Positions 33,283 to 42,381 are shown, numbered from the stretch's first letter. The stretch is DNA of 64,000 nucleotides from CAZAFC01 sp964484675 (GCA_964484675.1 CAZAFC010000002.1:124001-188000); one strand, 5' to 3'. Translations and numbers: made by a program. Notes: generated from the sequence alone by a model not told the origin.

Positions 33283-34412
33283 TGGGTTGAAAACTGCCCG
33301 GTCAATTGCTGATTATATTGCGACACGAATATTTGACTACCGCTCACTTTTTCGACGTACATGGCATGTCCCCATGTTCCGGCCGTATCGATTGCGATGT
33401 CACCCGGCTCAGGGCTGCCATACACCGCAACACCGGCACGGCGCGCGGCGCCAACCCAGTCTTTGGCATTGCCCCATTCGATCGGCGCGCTGCCACCCGA
33501 GTACTGCACCGCCCACGCTGCGTAGGAAACACATTGGCGCGTACAGTAGCCCCATTGGTCCGGACCATCGCCATCATTGCAGCCAGGTGCCGTGCTCATA
33601 CTGAAGGCAGAGTTTGCGTACGGGTATGAGCCGTTGAGTGGGTCGTTTTGGCCAGCACCCGGAAATCGCAGGAAATAGTATCCACCGTTTGTGCTATTGT
33701 TGGCGGCGCGCTGCGCGGCAATCAAATCAGACAATTTCTGGCGGTTTTGCGACACTTGGGCCGCAAAATTCGCCTGTTGCGCTTCATTATATGCAAGCAT
33801 ATCTTGCTGGCGACGCTTGGCGTCAGCCAGTTGTCCGGCCTGCTGCTGCTGGCCAGCCAAAAGTTGCGTCACCTGATCCTTCTGGAGCTGCAATTTCTTT
33901 TCCAGCGCCGTGATCGTATTGAGCGTATCCTGCACCTTGGCCTGGACAGCACTGCGGTATGTCTCGGAATCAGCAAAAGCACTGAGATTCTGGCTGCTGG
34001 CGAGCATTTCGGCCGTCGAAATACCACCATTCACGTACTGCATTTTGATATCAGTACCGAGCACTTGGCGCTGCTGCGCAAGCTTCGTTTCGGCGTCGGC
34101 AATTTGCGCTTCAACAGCCGCCTGCTGCTGCTGGCTGATCGAGATTTGCTGTTGGATGCTATTTATCTGAACCTGTAATTTATTGAGTGCATCCTGGTAG
34201 CCCGTGGCAACGCCCTCCAGGCCCGCCATCGCAGTGCTGTCATTCGTAATCTGCTGCTGGCAGTCAGAAATACTCGCGCAAGTGGCCGCCGAAATTGCCC
34301 GCTGCACACTCGGAAAAGCCGAGCCAGCCAAAATAAGCAACCCTATCATAGCCGACGCAATCATGCGCGGACTCCGACGAAGTGCCGATATCAAGTGCCC
34401 TCTATTTCGCAT
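33264..34412 (-). CDS. PcsB-like coiled-coil CHAP-domain peptidoglycan hydrolase
   Basis: Secreted septum-splitting hydrolase, expected to be activated by FtsEX. Signal segment (MIGLLILAGSAFPSVQRAISAA), then a long coiled coil with repeated Gln-rich helices (INSIQQQISISQQQQAAVEAQIADAETKL; AEMLASSQNLSAFADSETYR in the hinge), then a CHAP domain with the catalytic Cys in YCTRQCVSYAAW and the His in TWGHAMYVEKVS. This matches PcsB/CwlO-type partners of FtsX. The start MRNRGHL is preferred; a TTG seven codons earlier is the alternative, preceded by a TATACT box. ftsX and ftsE follow upstream on the same strand. Confidence 0.9.
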   Translation of the reverse strand: MRNRGHLISALRRSPRMIASAMIGLLILAGSAFPSVQRAISAATCASISDCQQQITNDSTAMAGLEGVATGYQDALNKLQVQINSIQQQISISQQQQAAVEAQIADAETKLAQQRQVLGTDIKMQYVNGGISTAEMLASSQNLSAFADSETYRSAVQAKVQDTLNTITALEKKLQLQKDQVTQLLAGQQQQAGQLADAKRRQQDMLAYNEAQQANFAAQVSQNRQKLSDLIAAQRAANNSTNGGYYFLRFPGAGQNDPLNGSYPYANSAFSMSTAPGCNDGDGPDQWGYCTRQCVSYAAWAVQYSGGSAPIEWGNAKDWVGAARRAGVAVYGSPEPGDIAIDTAGTWGHAMYVEKVSGSQIFVSQYNQQLTGQFSTQWRTWD

Positions 34413-34583
34413 ATATTTGTTCTGTTTCAACACAATCTAGTATATCACGCGCGCTTATGGCTTACCAAGACTGTTTTGGGGCAAATCTGTCGCCCAATGC
34501 CATGGATATTCGGTCAAAAAGGCGATTCAGGCTTCAGCTAATTTAATTGTAGCCGGGTGTGCGTAATTGCTTGCAAGAACTTT

Positions 34584-35531
34584 CTACCGCGACTTAAATT
34601 TGAGGTACCGGCGCGTAGCAATTGCGGACGAAATCATGCCGATAAACATGCCGACGCCGACCTGCAACACCAGCAACAACCAAAAATGCCCGTGGAAATA
34701 ATCGCTCGCATAGCCAATATTCAGCAGTCCCAAACTGCTCGCTTGCAATCCCGAACTGGCCAGCGAAAAGAGTAAATCAATCCCCGCCACCGAAATCAGC
34801 GCCGCGATCAGCCCATACACCATGCTCTCCACCACAAACGGCCCGCGGATAAACCACGTACTAGCACCGAGCAGCCGCATAATCGTAATTTCGTCGCGCC
34901 GGTTGAAAATCGCCATCTGGATCGTGTTGAAAATGATCAACATCGAAATAATTGCGAACAGCAGCACCGCAATCACACCGACTCGCTTCATAATGCTCGT
35001 GGCGTGAGCAATCTTGTCGATCGCAGCGCGCTGACTGCCACCATACGACGAGTGAATTTGCGGGTCCTCGAGCGGCACATTCTGCGGAGAATCGATAAAC
35101 GCCCGCACGCTATCGATGTGCGCTGGATCGACAGGCGTAATCTTGAGCGAGGCTGGCAGCGGATTGCCAGTCTGGTTGATCGCTTCCTGGAGCGTTTGGT
35201 TCGAGGTATTTTCGGCGCGGTAAATCGCCAGCGCCTGATCCTTAGAAATATACGTTACCTTCTTCACCTGCGGCAGACTGCGCAAAGATTGCATGAGTTG
35301 GTTGGACTGATCCATGGTCGTGCTGTCCGCGAGGTACACTGAGATGTCGATTTTGCTGTTGATCTGCTGAATCGTGTCGTTGAGCGTGGCGTTTGTGAGG
35401 ACCGAAAATAACACAATACTCAGCGTTACTACCATCACCGCCATTGCGGCCATGGCGAGCCAAGCATTGCGGCCAAAATTGATGACACCCGTTCGAATAA
35501 TACGGTATAACGTGATAAGTTTTTGGTTCAT
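34584..35531 (-). CDS. ftsX: Cell division protein FtsX
   Basis: Membrane subunit of the FtsEX complex that transmits ATP hydrolysis by FtsE to an extracellular peptidoglycan hydrolase. 315 residues from MNQKLITLYR: first membrane segment (WLAMAAMAVMVVTLSIVLFSVL), a large extracellular loop with DISVYLADSTTMDQSNQLMQ and VKKVTYISKDQAL, and three further segments at the C terminus. The upstream in-frame ATG would extend deep into ftsE and is rejected. The start overlaps the ftsE stop by 4 nt. A roughly 170-nt gap separates it from the CHAP gene. Confidence 0.93.
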   Translation of the reverse strand: MNQKLITLYRIIRTGVINFGRNAWLAMAAMAVMVVTLSIVLFSVLTNATLNDTIQQINSKIDISVYLADSTTMDQSNQLMQSLRSLPQVKKVTYISKDQALAIYRAENTSNQTLQEAINQTGNPLPASLKITPVDPAHIDSVRAFIDSPQNVPLEDPQIHSSYGGSQRAAIDKIAHATSIMKRVGVIAVLLFAIISMLIIFNTIQMAIFNRRDEITIMRLLGASTWFIRGPFVVESMVYGLIAALISVAGIDLLFSLASSGLQASSLGLLNIGYASDYFHGHFWLLLVLQVGVGMFIGMISSAIATRRYLKFKSR

Positions 35532-36217
35532 ACTATAGGACTGTACTCGGCGTTTGCTCTGTCGCTTGCGATCTGACCATGCTGAATGGTTACGACGCGG
35601 CGCTTTAGTTTGTTCACAATCTCTTGGTTGTGGGTGGTCAACAGGACGGTCGTGCCATAGCGGTTGATCTTCTCGAGGACTCTGATGATATCCCACGCAT
35701 GCTTCGGATCAAGATTGCCCGTCGGCTCATCGGCAATCAGAATTTTCGGCTGGCGCACAATTGCCCGCGCGATCGCCACGCGCTGCCGCTCGCCGCCCGA
35801 AAGTTCCATTGGCATACGCTTCTCTTTACCCTTGAGATTGACGATGTCGAGCACTTTGGGCACTGTGTGGCGGATCTCGCGGTTGCCCATACCGACAATT
35901 TCCAGCGCAAATGCGACATTTTCAAACACCGTGCGGTTCGGCAGCAGCTTAAAGTCCTGAAACACCACACCAATCTTGCGTCGCAACAATGGAATATCAC
36001 GATCGTGTAGCTTATCGTAATCAATCCCGCCAACAATAATCTTGCCGCTTGTCTGGCGCTCTTCACGCGTCAGCAGCCGCAGCAGCGTCGTTTTGCCGGC
36101 GCCGCTCTGCCCCACCACAATCACAAATTCCTTCGGTTCCACGTGCAAACTAATGCGGTCGAGCGCCGGTGTTGCCGTCTTGCTGTACGTCTTCGTTACC
36201 CTGTCCAACAAAATCAT
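35528..36217 (-). CDS. ftsE: Cell division ATP-binding protein FtsE
   Basis: ABC ATPase of the FtsEX complex. 229 residues from MILLDRVTKTYSK: Walker A GQSGAGKTT, Q-loop VFQDFKLLPNRTV, signature LSGGERQRVAIARA, Walker B ILIADEPTGNLDP and the H-loop LLTTHNQE. The FQDF.LL motif is typical of FtsE. The start is fixed by a TATAAT box at 36225-36230 seven nucleotides upstream, giving a leaderless transcript; the longer frame would read into that promoter and the terminator beyond. Confidence 0.95.
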   Translation of the reverse strand: MILLDRVTKTYSKTATPALDRISLHVEPKEFVIVVGQSGAGKTTLLRLLTREERQTSGKIIVGGIDYDKLHDRDIPLLRRKIGVVFQDFKLLPNRTVFENVAFALEIVGMGNREIRHTVPKVLDIVNLKGKEKRMPMELSGGERQRVAIARAIVRQPKILIADEPTGNLDPKHAWDIIRVLEKINRYGTTVLLTTHNQEIVNKLKRRVVTIQHGQIASDRANAEYSPIV

Positions 36218-36224
36218 TAGCACT

Positions 36225-36230
36225 ATTATA
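36225..36230 (-). promoter_or_regulatory. Leaderless extended -10 promoter for ftsE
   Basis: TGC-TATAAT then AGTGCTA and the ATG. A TTGGAC at 36250-36255 could be the -35, with a long 19-bp spacer. Confidence 0.65.
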
Positions 36231-36254
36231 GCAGACATGCATGGGCGACGTCCA

Positions 36255-36296
36255 AAAACAACATACCAGCCGCTAGTATGGCTGGTATGTTGTTTT
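36255..36296. terminator. 17-bp perfect-stem terminator (bidirectional)
   Basis: AAAACAACATACCAGCC (36255-36271) pairs perfectly with 36280-36296 around the loop GCTAGTAT. It lies between the 27-codon unit and the ftsE promoter, so it insulates ftsE. Confidence 0.92.
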
Positions 36297-36321
36297 GCAA
36301 GACACGTGTCGCGTGCGTTCG

Positions 36322-36405
36322 TCAATGAAGTTCGCTCGTGCGGACTTCCACGTGGTAGCCGCTCGGGTATTCATTGTCGAATGTGACGATGATGTGTTTT
36401 GTCAT
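36322..36405 (-). CDS. 27-residue micro-ORF with its own promoter and terminator
   Basis: ATG, 26 further codons and TGA on the minus strand. The peptide begins MTKHIIVTFDNEYPSGYHV and ends SELH; it looks like a beta strand pair rather than random sequence. Upstream is a consensus-like promoter (TTGACA-17-TAAAGT) about 40 nt away and a weak AAGAAAGAAC purine stretch; downstream is the 17-bp terminator. The unit is about 190 nt in all. It may encode a micro-protein or be a small RNA whose frame is incidental. No family recognised. Confidence 0.5.
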   Translation of the reverse strand: MTKHIIVTFDNEYPSGYHVEVRTSELH

Positions 36406-36442
36406 TTTTGTTCTTTCTTTTTATTTGCTAAGAACAATATAA

Positions 36443-36471
36443 ACTTTAGCACTTTGTTGATAATATGTCAA
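36443..36471 (-). promoter_or_regulatory. Promoter of the micro-ORF unit
   Basis: Perfect -35 TTGACA at 36466-36471, 17-bp spacer, -10 TAAAGT at 36443-36448 on the minus strand. The -35 lies in GTTGA-N7-TCAAC, an inverted repeat that may bind a regulator. Confidence 0.7.
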
Positions 36472-36535
36472 CCATGATCTGTGATATACTATCCCTGCCC
36501 CGAGGAAGAAGTAGACCGAGCGGAGGTACTACCTC

Positions 36536-37030
36536 GTGTCAGATGGCAAGAAACCGCGTCGTGAGGCGATCACTGCAGCGCATTGGTGGGGCGACAAGCT
36601 CCGAGAACTGGCGCCAGCGATCAAGCCAGTTACTGCAATGACCGAAGCTGAGTTCGTGGGCGAAACCGCGAACAAGCTCGAGGCGTTGATCCAGGCGGCT
36701 CGGTATCGTCGAGCCATCGAGCTCTACGAAACGCTCACCGAGGAAAACATCAAGCAATTCGAGCAGTTCCTGGCTGAGCACCTCGATGCAGCAATGGCCG
36801 CGCAAAGGTACAATGTAGCATCGGTGGAAGCATTCAGCCAATACGACCTGGGACCGGAGCTGGATGGCGTCCTGCGCCGTGCCGGCATCGAACCCTATTG
36901 GGCTCCGACTGCGCCGATCTTCAATCGATCCATGATGACACTCCTCAAGCCCGGACACGTTCAGGCTTGCGGCGGATTCTTGGAGGGCAACGGAGAGCCG
37001 CTGCACGAGCTACCGCTCATCGACGAATAA
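36536..37030 (+). CDS. Hypothetical protein resembling actinophage-type accessory proteins
   Basis: 164 residues, GTG start with a GGAGG site 9 nt upstream. The order REAITAAHWWGDKLREL, FEQFLAEHLDAAM, a DLGPELDGVLRRAGIEP segment and a C-terminal strand region (LKPGHVQACGGFLEG) recalls small phage proteins in which a HWWADQL helix is followed by DYGP..L..AL..AGI; this is recollection, not a search result. No catalytic residues recognised. The gene has its own terminator and no same-strand neighbour. Possible remnant or domesticated phage gene. Confidence 0.7.
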   Translation: MSDGKKPRREAITAAHWWGDKLRELAPAIKPVTAMTEAEFVGETANKLEALIQAARYRRAIELYETLTEENIKQFEQFLAEHLDAAMAAQRYNVASVEAFSQYDLGPELDGVLRRAGIEPYWAPTAPIFNRSMMTLLKPGHVQACGGFLEGNGEPLHELPLIDE

Positions 37031-37047
37031 CTCGAACTGCGCGGTTG

Positions 37048-37103
37048 CCCGCCACCGTTTTCAAGGCGCTTTTGGTGCACTATGTTTACGGTGGCGGGTT
37101 TTA
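37048..37103 (+). terminator. Terminator after the gene ending at 37030
   Basis: CCCGCCACCGT (37048-37058) pairs with ACGGTGGCGGG (37088-37098), followed by TTTTACTTTTT. The 29-nt loop is long but the stem is perfect. Confidence 0.8.
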
Positions 37104-37198
37104 CTTTTTGAATTATCAGATTACTTTTTCATGCGCCGGGAATACTCATTTCGTGAGGACAGCTCCCGGCAGCTACACCTTATCCGGCCACACATACA

Positions 37199-38287
37199 CT
37201 ACTGACCCAGCGTATGGTCGAGATAAGCATTAATGAGCGGGTCGATGTTGCCGTCGAGTACGCCATCAACGTCACTCGTCTCGAACCGCGTGCGCAAGTC
37301 TTTCACCTGCTTGTACGGATGAAGCACGTAGCTGCGGATCTGGTTGCCCCACTCGGCGGACTGGTTTGGGCCTTTGAGCTGATCAAGTCGCTCCTGATGT
37401 TGTTCGATTTGCAGGCGAATGAGCCGAGAGCGCAAAATCGTCAGCGCAGTTTCCCGGTTCTGAATCTGGCTGCGCTCATTTTGAATCGCCACCGTAATGC
37501 CGGTTGGCAAGTGCGTGATGCGAACAGCCGAGTCGGTCGTATTCACACTTTGGCCGCCATGGCCGCCGCTGCGATAGACGTCAATGCGTAAATCTTTGTC
37601 GTCAATTGCCAAATCTTCAGGCCGGTCGATCTTCGGCAGCACATCCACTTTGGCAAAGCTGGTTTCGCGCGATTCGGCGTTGAATGGGCTGAGCCGCACC
37701 AGCCGATGCACGCCATGCTCGCTTTTTAATTTGCCATATGCAAACGGACCGGAGATCTCGAGTGTCGCGCTTTTGATGCCAGCCTCGTCGCCGGCTGATT
37801 CGTCGAGCACCGCCACATCGAGCCCGGTTTTTTCGGCCCACCGCACATACATGCGCAGCAGCATTTGCGCCCAATCTTGCGCGTCCGTGCCACCAGCGCC
37901 AGCGTATATACTTACAATTGCATCGTGATCGTCGTACGCACCGGCGAATTTCAGCTCGGCTTTGAGCTCGCTGAATTGGTGGCGAGCCTGCTCAAGCTGC
38001 ATCTGCAAATCTGCCGCCATGCTCTGGTCGTGCAAGCCGGCAAGCTCACACAGATCGGCGATTTCTTGCCGAAGCACCAGCCACGGTCCCAGCCGCTTTT
38101 CCAGTTTGGCGTGCTGCTTGGAAATATCCTGCGCCTGCGTGGGGTTACTCCAAAAATCAGGCCGAGCCATCACCCCCTCAAGCTGCGTTTTTTGCTGCTC
38201 GAGCTTGGGCGCGCCCAGGTGCTCCAGCGCCACGGCTAGCTCAGATTGCAGCGATTGGGCGTCAGCAAACAACGGCGCATCGCTCAT
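37199..38287 (-). CDS. prfB: Peptide chain release factor 2
   Basis: Recognises UGA and UAA and releases the peptide. 362 residues with the RF2 discriminator SPF in VRLSPFNAESR and the catalytic GGQ in RSGGHGGQSVNTTDSAVRITHLP. The frame runs without the programmed +1 frameshift (early in-frame UGA) found in many prfB genes. RF2 here agrees with UGA being a stop in this genome. It starts 1 nt after the M16 peptidase gene ends. Confidence 0.95.
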   Translation of the reverse strand: MSDAPLFADAQSLQSELAVALEHLGAPKLEQQKTQLEGVMARPDFWSNPTQAQDISKQHAKLEKRLGPWLVLRQEIADLCELAGLHDQSMAADLQMQLEQARHQFSELKAELKFAGAYDDHDAIVSIYAGAGGTDAQDWAQMLLRMYVRWAEKTGLDVAVLDESAGDEAGIKSATLEISGPFAYGKLKSEHGVHRLVRLSPFNAESRETSFAKVDVLPKIDRPEDLAIDDKDLRIDVYRSGGHGGQSVNTTDSAVRITHLPTGITVAIQNERSQIQNRETALTILRSRLIRLQIEQHQERLDQLKGPNQSAEWGNQIRSYVLHPYKQVKDLRTRFETSDVDGVLDGNIDPLINAYLDHTLGQ

Positions 38288-38288
38288 A

Positions 38289-39623
38289 TTAGCTTGCCTT
38301 TGTGGATTGCTTGGCCTGAGTCACGTGCTGGTCAATCTTAGCCCAAAGTGGCGCGGCCTGCTGCTGTAATTCGAGAGCGAAAGCTTCGTCGCAATCGCTG
38401 AGCACCCCAAGCCCCCAGATGTTTTCCGCAAAAAGCGCTCGCGCTACGGCCTCGATTTCTTCTTTAGTCACCGCCTTGATCCGCTTGGGAATCTGATAAT
38501 AATCTTCGATCACCCCGTCAAAAAAGTATCGTCCGCTGTAGCCCGCCGCCGTACCGCTTACTGTCTGGCCGCTACGCTGAAAACGCCCGAGCGAATACGC
38601 CTTTGCGGCCTCGATGTCTTCGGGCTCAATCTCACCCGCGAACACTTTGTGCAATTCGGCCACGATAATCTCAAACAGTGCGACGGCATTTTTGCGCGAT
38701 ACCTGCGCGCCAAACCACCAATTACTGCTCAGCTTCGTTTGGCCGAATCCCGAGCTCATGCCGTACACCAAGCCGCGTTCGCGCGCGGTGCCGAGAATAT
38801 TTGAGTAGAGCGTTTCTGTGAGCATGGTATTCACGAGGCTGAGCGCATCGGTTTCCGGATCGTTCATCCGACGATTCATAAAGCTGTCGATGTAAAAATA
38901 CACGTTCTTAACCGATTTGTTATGGATATATACTGGTTTGATTTGGGGCTTAGGGCGCTCATCCGGAAGTGCCAAGTGCGACGTACCAAGCGGCATATCG
39001 ATCTCCTCGAGCATCGCTACAATTGCCTCGTGGCGCTTGGGCGTGATGTTGCCGGCGAACACAAAACGCAGATTTCGGCTGGTGTGCGTCCGCTTGTAAT
39101 GTTCGCGCACGTCGTCGATCGTAACATTGTCCATGAGCTCCAAGCGCTCTTGGTCGGTCCGCGCGATAAAGCCGTATTTTTCGCGTAGCGCCAAGCTCAG
39201 ATGTCGGAAATGATTGTTTGATCGAGCGGCGAGTTCTTCGCGCACATTTCCCACCTCAGCCTCGAATTCATCGCGTAAAAACAACGGCTTGGTAATGGCC
39301 GCCAGCAGCAAATCCAGGATGCGATCCCACTCAAAATCAGCACATTCCGCCTCGTACGTGATGTCATAGACCCCTGTTGAGGCGTTACTGTACGCGCCAT
39401 TTTTTTCAATCTCAGCCTGGAACAAACGTGCTTTCGGAAAGCGCTCGTTGGCACCCAGCAAGATGTGCTCCATAAGATGTGGCGTTTCCCATTTCTTGGG
39501 ATCGACCAGATACTCACCAGCGCGGAAATTAAGCTCATAGCTCATCACGCTGGCGCTCGGCACGTGAATCAGGAGCCCGCGCGCGCCATTTTTGAGCACG
39601 AGCTCAGTGACAGTGTGTTTCAT
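38289..39623 (-). CDS. M16 family zinc metallopeptidase
   Basis: 444 residues with the inverted zinc motif HLMEH (HxxEH) near residue 50 and the distal glutamate in EVGNVREE, as in pitrilysin-type peptidases. The N-terminal half is the active domain (LKNGARGLLIHVPSASVMSYELNFRAG); the C-terminal half is the second M16 domain with the arginine-tyrosine region ARERGLVYGMSSG. No signal peptide, so probably cytoplasmic. Lies between secA and prfB on one unit; it might process peptides left from export, but this is inference. Confidence 0.9.
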   Translation of the reverse strand: MKHTVTELVLKNGARGLLIHVPSASVMSYELNFRAGEYLVDPKKWETPHLMEHILLGANERFPKARLFQAEIEKNGAYSNASTGVYDITYEAECADFEWDRILDLLLAAITKPLFLRDEFEAEVGNVREELAARSNNHFRHLSLALREKYGFIARTDQERLELMDNVTIDDVREHYKRTHTSRNLRFVFAGNITPKRHEAIVAMLEEIDMPLGTSHLALPDERPKPQIKPVYIHNKSVKNVYFYIDSFMNRRMNDPETDALSLVNTMLTETLYSNILGTARERGLVYGMSSGFGQTKLSSNWWFGAQVSRKNAVALFEIIVAELHKVFAGEIEPEDIEAAKAYSLGRFQRSGQTVSGTAAGYSGRYFFDGVIEDYYQIPKRIKAVTKEEIEAVARALFAENIWGLGVLSDCDEAFALELQQQAAPLWAKIDQHVTQAKQSTKAS

Positions 39624-39641
39624 AGATTTAAGAGGCTGGCG

Positions 39642-42263
39642 CTACTTGCGCTGCGCACGTCCTTTGCTCTTGCGTTGACGCTCAGCTTTGCGCGTTTTTT
39701 TGCGCACGTTGGGCGTCGTTTGTTTTTTGGCCGTACCCGCTTGGGTTTGGCCCTTCGCAGCTTTGAAGTCCGCCTCTTCAAATTCTTGATCACCAGTGCT
39801 CACCTGATCGATGTTATCGACGGCGTTGCGAGCTGCGCGCGTCAGATCAGTCTCAATCGGAGCCTCGAGTTCGGACGGATCAACAGGCTGGGCGTGGAAA
39901 AGCGTGCGAATCACGTCATGGCGCAGTCCAGATTGCATCTCGTCAAACAAAATCTGCCCTTGGCGTCGATATTCCACCAGCGGATCGCGCTGGCCAACAC
40001 TCATCCAGTGGATGCCTTCACGCAAGTGGTCCATGTTCTCGAGGTGCTGCATCCAGAGATTGTCGAGAATTTGCAGGTAAATGTCGCGCTCGACTTTGCG
40101 CATAATATCATCGCCAAACGCCGCCTCGCGCGCCGCATACAGCTCGCGTGCCTCAGTCAGCAAAGCCTCGTCAAACTTATCCGCAGCCGTATCGAACAGC
40201 CGGTCGAGCATTTTTTCGTCGAACGGAAATGCCTCGCGCACCATCGGCTCAAACTGATCGGTGGTGAGCAAAGGCGACGACGCCAAGTCGCGCGACTCGT
40301 CCTCGATAAAAATCCGCACACGTTTGCTGATATCCTCAGCCTGCAACACCTCACGCCGCATCGAGTACGTCGCTTTGCGGTGCCGGTTCATGACGTCATC
40401 GTATTGCACCACATTTTTACGCTGATCAAAGTGAAAGCCTTCAACCTTCTTTTGCGCGCCTTCGAGGCTACGGGAAATAAGCCGGTTTTCGATCGGCGTT
40501 TCGTCGTCGACTTTGAGCCGTTCCATGAGCCCAGCAATGCGTTCGCCGCCAAAAATCCGCATCAGATCATCTTCGGTGCTCACGAAGAATTGCGTCACAC
40601 CCGGATCGCCTTGGCGGCCAGAACGTCCACGCAGCTGATTGTCGATACGCCGCGATTCGTGTCGCTCACTACCGAGCACAAACAACCCGCCGAGCTCTTT
40701 CACGCCATCGCCCAGCACAATGTCCGTACCACGCCCAGCGATGTTCGTCGCCAGCGTCACGGCACCCTTTTGGCCAGCGCGCGCCACAATTGCCGCTTCT
40801 TTTTCGTTGTTCTTCGCGTTCAAAACCTCGTGGGGAACGCCGGCTTTAGTGAGCATTTGCCCAAGCAATTCGTTCTTTTCAATCGAAACAGTACCCACCA
40901 GTACCGGTTGGCCCTTGGCGTGCAGCATTTCGATTTCGCGTACAATTGCCTTGAACTTCGCAAGTTCGGTTTTGTAAATTCTATCCGGCCGGTCCTGACG
41001 CGCCAGGCTGCGGTTCGATGGAATTTCCACGACCTCAAGCTTGTAGATCTGGTGGAATTCCTCGGCCTCAGTTAGCGCCGTACCGGTCATACCGGCGAGC
41101 TTTTCGTATAAACGGAAGTAATTTTGGAACGAAATGGTCGCCAGCGTCATGCTCTCTTGCTGCACTTCAACGCCTTCTTTGGCCTCGATTGCCTGGTGCA
41201 AGCCTTCGTTGTAGCGCCGACCAGCCAGCAAACGGCCGGTAAATTCATCCACAATCACGATCTCGCCGTCTTTGGTAACCACGTAATCCTTGTCGCGTTT
41301 GAATAACGTTTGGGCGCGCAGCGCTTGGTCGAGGTGATAAATCGTGCGGATATTCTCAGTAGCGTACAGATTGCTGACACCCAAAATCTTCTCGATTTTC
41401 TCCACACCGGCATCGGTGAGAATCACCGTTTTGCGCTTTTCATCAGTTTCAAAATGCGTGTCCTTCTCGAGCTGGCGCACGACTTTCGAGAACTGTGCGT
41501 ACGAGTTGCCGGTGGTGACACTTGGTGCCGAAATAATCAGCGGTGTGCGGGCTTCGTCGATCAAAATCGAGTCAACCTCGTCGACGATTGCAAAATTCAG
41601 CTCACGCTGGCGCAGTTGATCAGTCTCGCGCACCATATTGTCGCGCAAATAGTCAAAGCCGAACTCATTGTTTGTGCCGTACGTCACATCGGCAGCGTAC
41701 GCCTCACGGCGGCTTGCCGGGCGCAAATGGCGGAACCGCTCATCATCGTGCTCTTCGTTCAAAAATTCCGGGTCATATATAAATGAGTGGTCGGCGATAA
41801 TCACGCCGACTTCCAGGCCAAGAAAATGGTACACTTGCGCCATCCAGCCAGCATCGCGCTGCGCCAAATATTCGTTCACCGTCACCACGTGCACGCCCTT
41901 GCCGGTGAGCGCATTGAGATACACCGGTGCGGTCGCCACCAGCGTCTTGCCTTCGCCGGTTTTCATTTCAGCAACATTTCCTTCGTGCAGCACCATGCCA
42001 CCAATGAGTTGCACATCGAAGTGCCGCATGCCAAGCACGCGATCAGCCGCCTCGCGAACCACCGCGAACGCGTCGGGCAGTAGCTCGTCGAGCGACTCTT
42101 TTTTGAGGCGTTTTTTGAGCTTAGCTGTTTGTTCCTTGAGCTGCGAATCACTCAATTTCTGGTATTTTTCGGACAGATCGTTTACGGCGCGAACGCGTTT
42201 TTTCAAGCGCTTGACGGTCCGAGCCTGCGGATCACCCAGCATTTTCTTGAGGATGCCATTCAT
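39642..42263 (-). CDS. secA: Preprotein translocase ATPase SecA
   Basis: Motor of the Sec export pathway. 873 residues with EMKTGEGKTL (Walker A), the LRDNMV segment, DEVDSILIDEARTPLIIS (Walker B), TNIAGRGTDIVLG and QLRGRSGRQGDPG in the second ATPase half, followed by helical wing and scaffold regions. The C terminus is a Lys/Arg-rich tail (RKKTRKAERQRKSKG) without the zinc-binding SecB-interacting motif, as in many Gram-positive and CPR SecA. GGGAGA ribosome binding site and an extended -10 TATACT (42295-42300) precede it. Confidence 0.97.
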   Translation of the reverse strand: MNGILKKMLGDPQARTVKRLKKRVRAVNDLSEKYQKLSDSQLKEQTAKLKKRLKKESLDELLPDAFAVVREAADRVLGMRHFDVQLIGGMVLHEGNVAEMKTGEGKTLVATAPVYLNALTGKGVHVVTVNEYLAQRDAGWMAQVYHFLGLEVGVIIADHSFIYDPEFLNEEHDDERFRHLRPASRREAYAADVTYGTNNEFGFDYLRDNMVRETDQLRQRELNFAIVDEVDSILIDEARTPLIISAPSVTTGNSYAQFSKVVRQLEKDTHFETDEKRKTVILTDAGVEKIEKILGVSNLYATENIRTIYHLDQALRAQTLFKRDKDYVVTKDGEIVIVDEFTGRLLAGRRYNEGLHQAIEAKEGVEVQQESMTLATISFQNYFRLYEKLAGMTGTALTEAEEFHQIYKLEVVEIPSNRSLARQDRPDRIYKTELAKFKAIVREIEMLHAKGQPVLVGTVSIEKNELLGQMLTKAGVPHEVLNAKNNEKEAAIVARAGQKGAVTLATNIAGRGTDIVLGDGVKELGGLFVLGSERHESRRIDNQLRGRSGRQGDPGVTQFFVSTEDDLMRIFGGERIAGLMERLKVDDETPIENRLISRSLEGAQKKVEGFHFDQRKNVVQYDDVMNRHRKATYSMRREVLQAEDISKRVRIFIEDESRDLASSPLLTTDQFEPMVREAFPFDEKMLDRLFDTAADKFDEALLTEARELYAAREAAFGDDIMRKVERDIYLQILDNLWMQHLENMDHLREGIHWMSVGQRDPLVEYRRQGQILFDEMQSGLRHDVIRTLFHAQPVDPSELEAPIETDLTRAARNAVDNIDQVSTGDQEFEEADFKAAKGQTQAGTAKKQTTPNVRKKTRKAERQRKSKGRAQRK

Positions 42264-42294
42264 GTTTCGTTCTCCCTACTTTCGGTTTGGCGGC

Positions 42295-42300
42295 AGTATA
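42295..42300 (-). promoter_or_regulatory. -10 box for the secA unit
   Basis: TGA-TATACT on the minus strand, 31 nt before the secA ATG; the leader contains GGGAGA. Confidence 0.5.
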
Positions 42301-42381
42301 TCAGCTATTGTAACGCGTTTACAGATAGAACGCGAGCGATTTTTCTAAAGACTCCGGCAGTTTTTCAGGGACAGATTATAG

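Noticed and set aside
37199..38287. Programmed frameshift in prfB
   Set aside because: The coding frame is continuous from the ATG through SPF and GGQ, without an early in-frame TGA.
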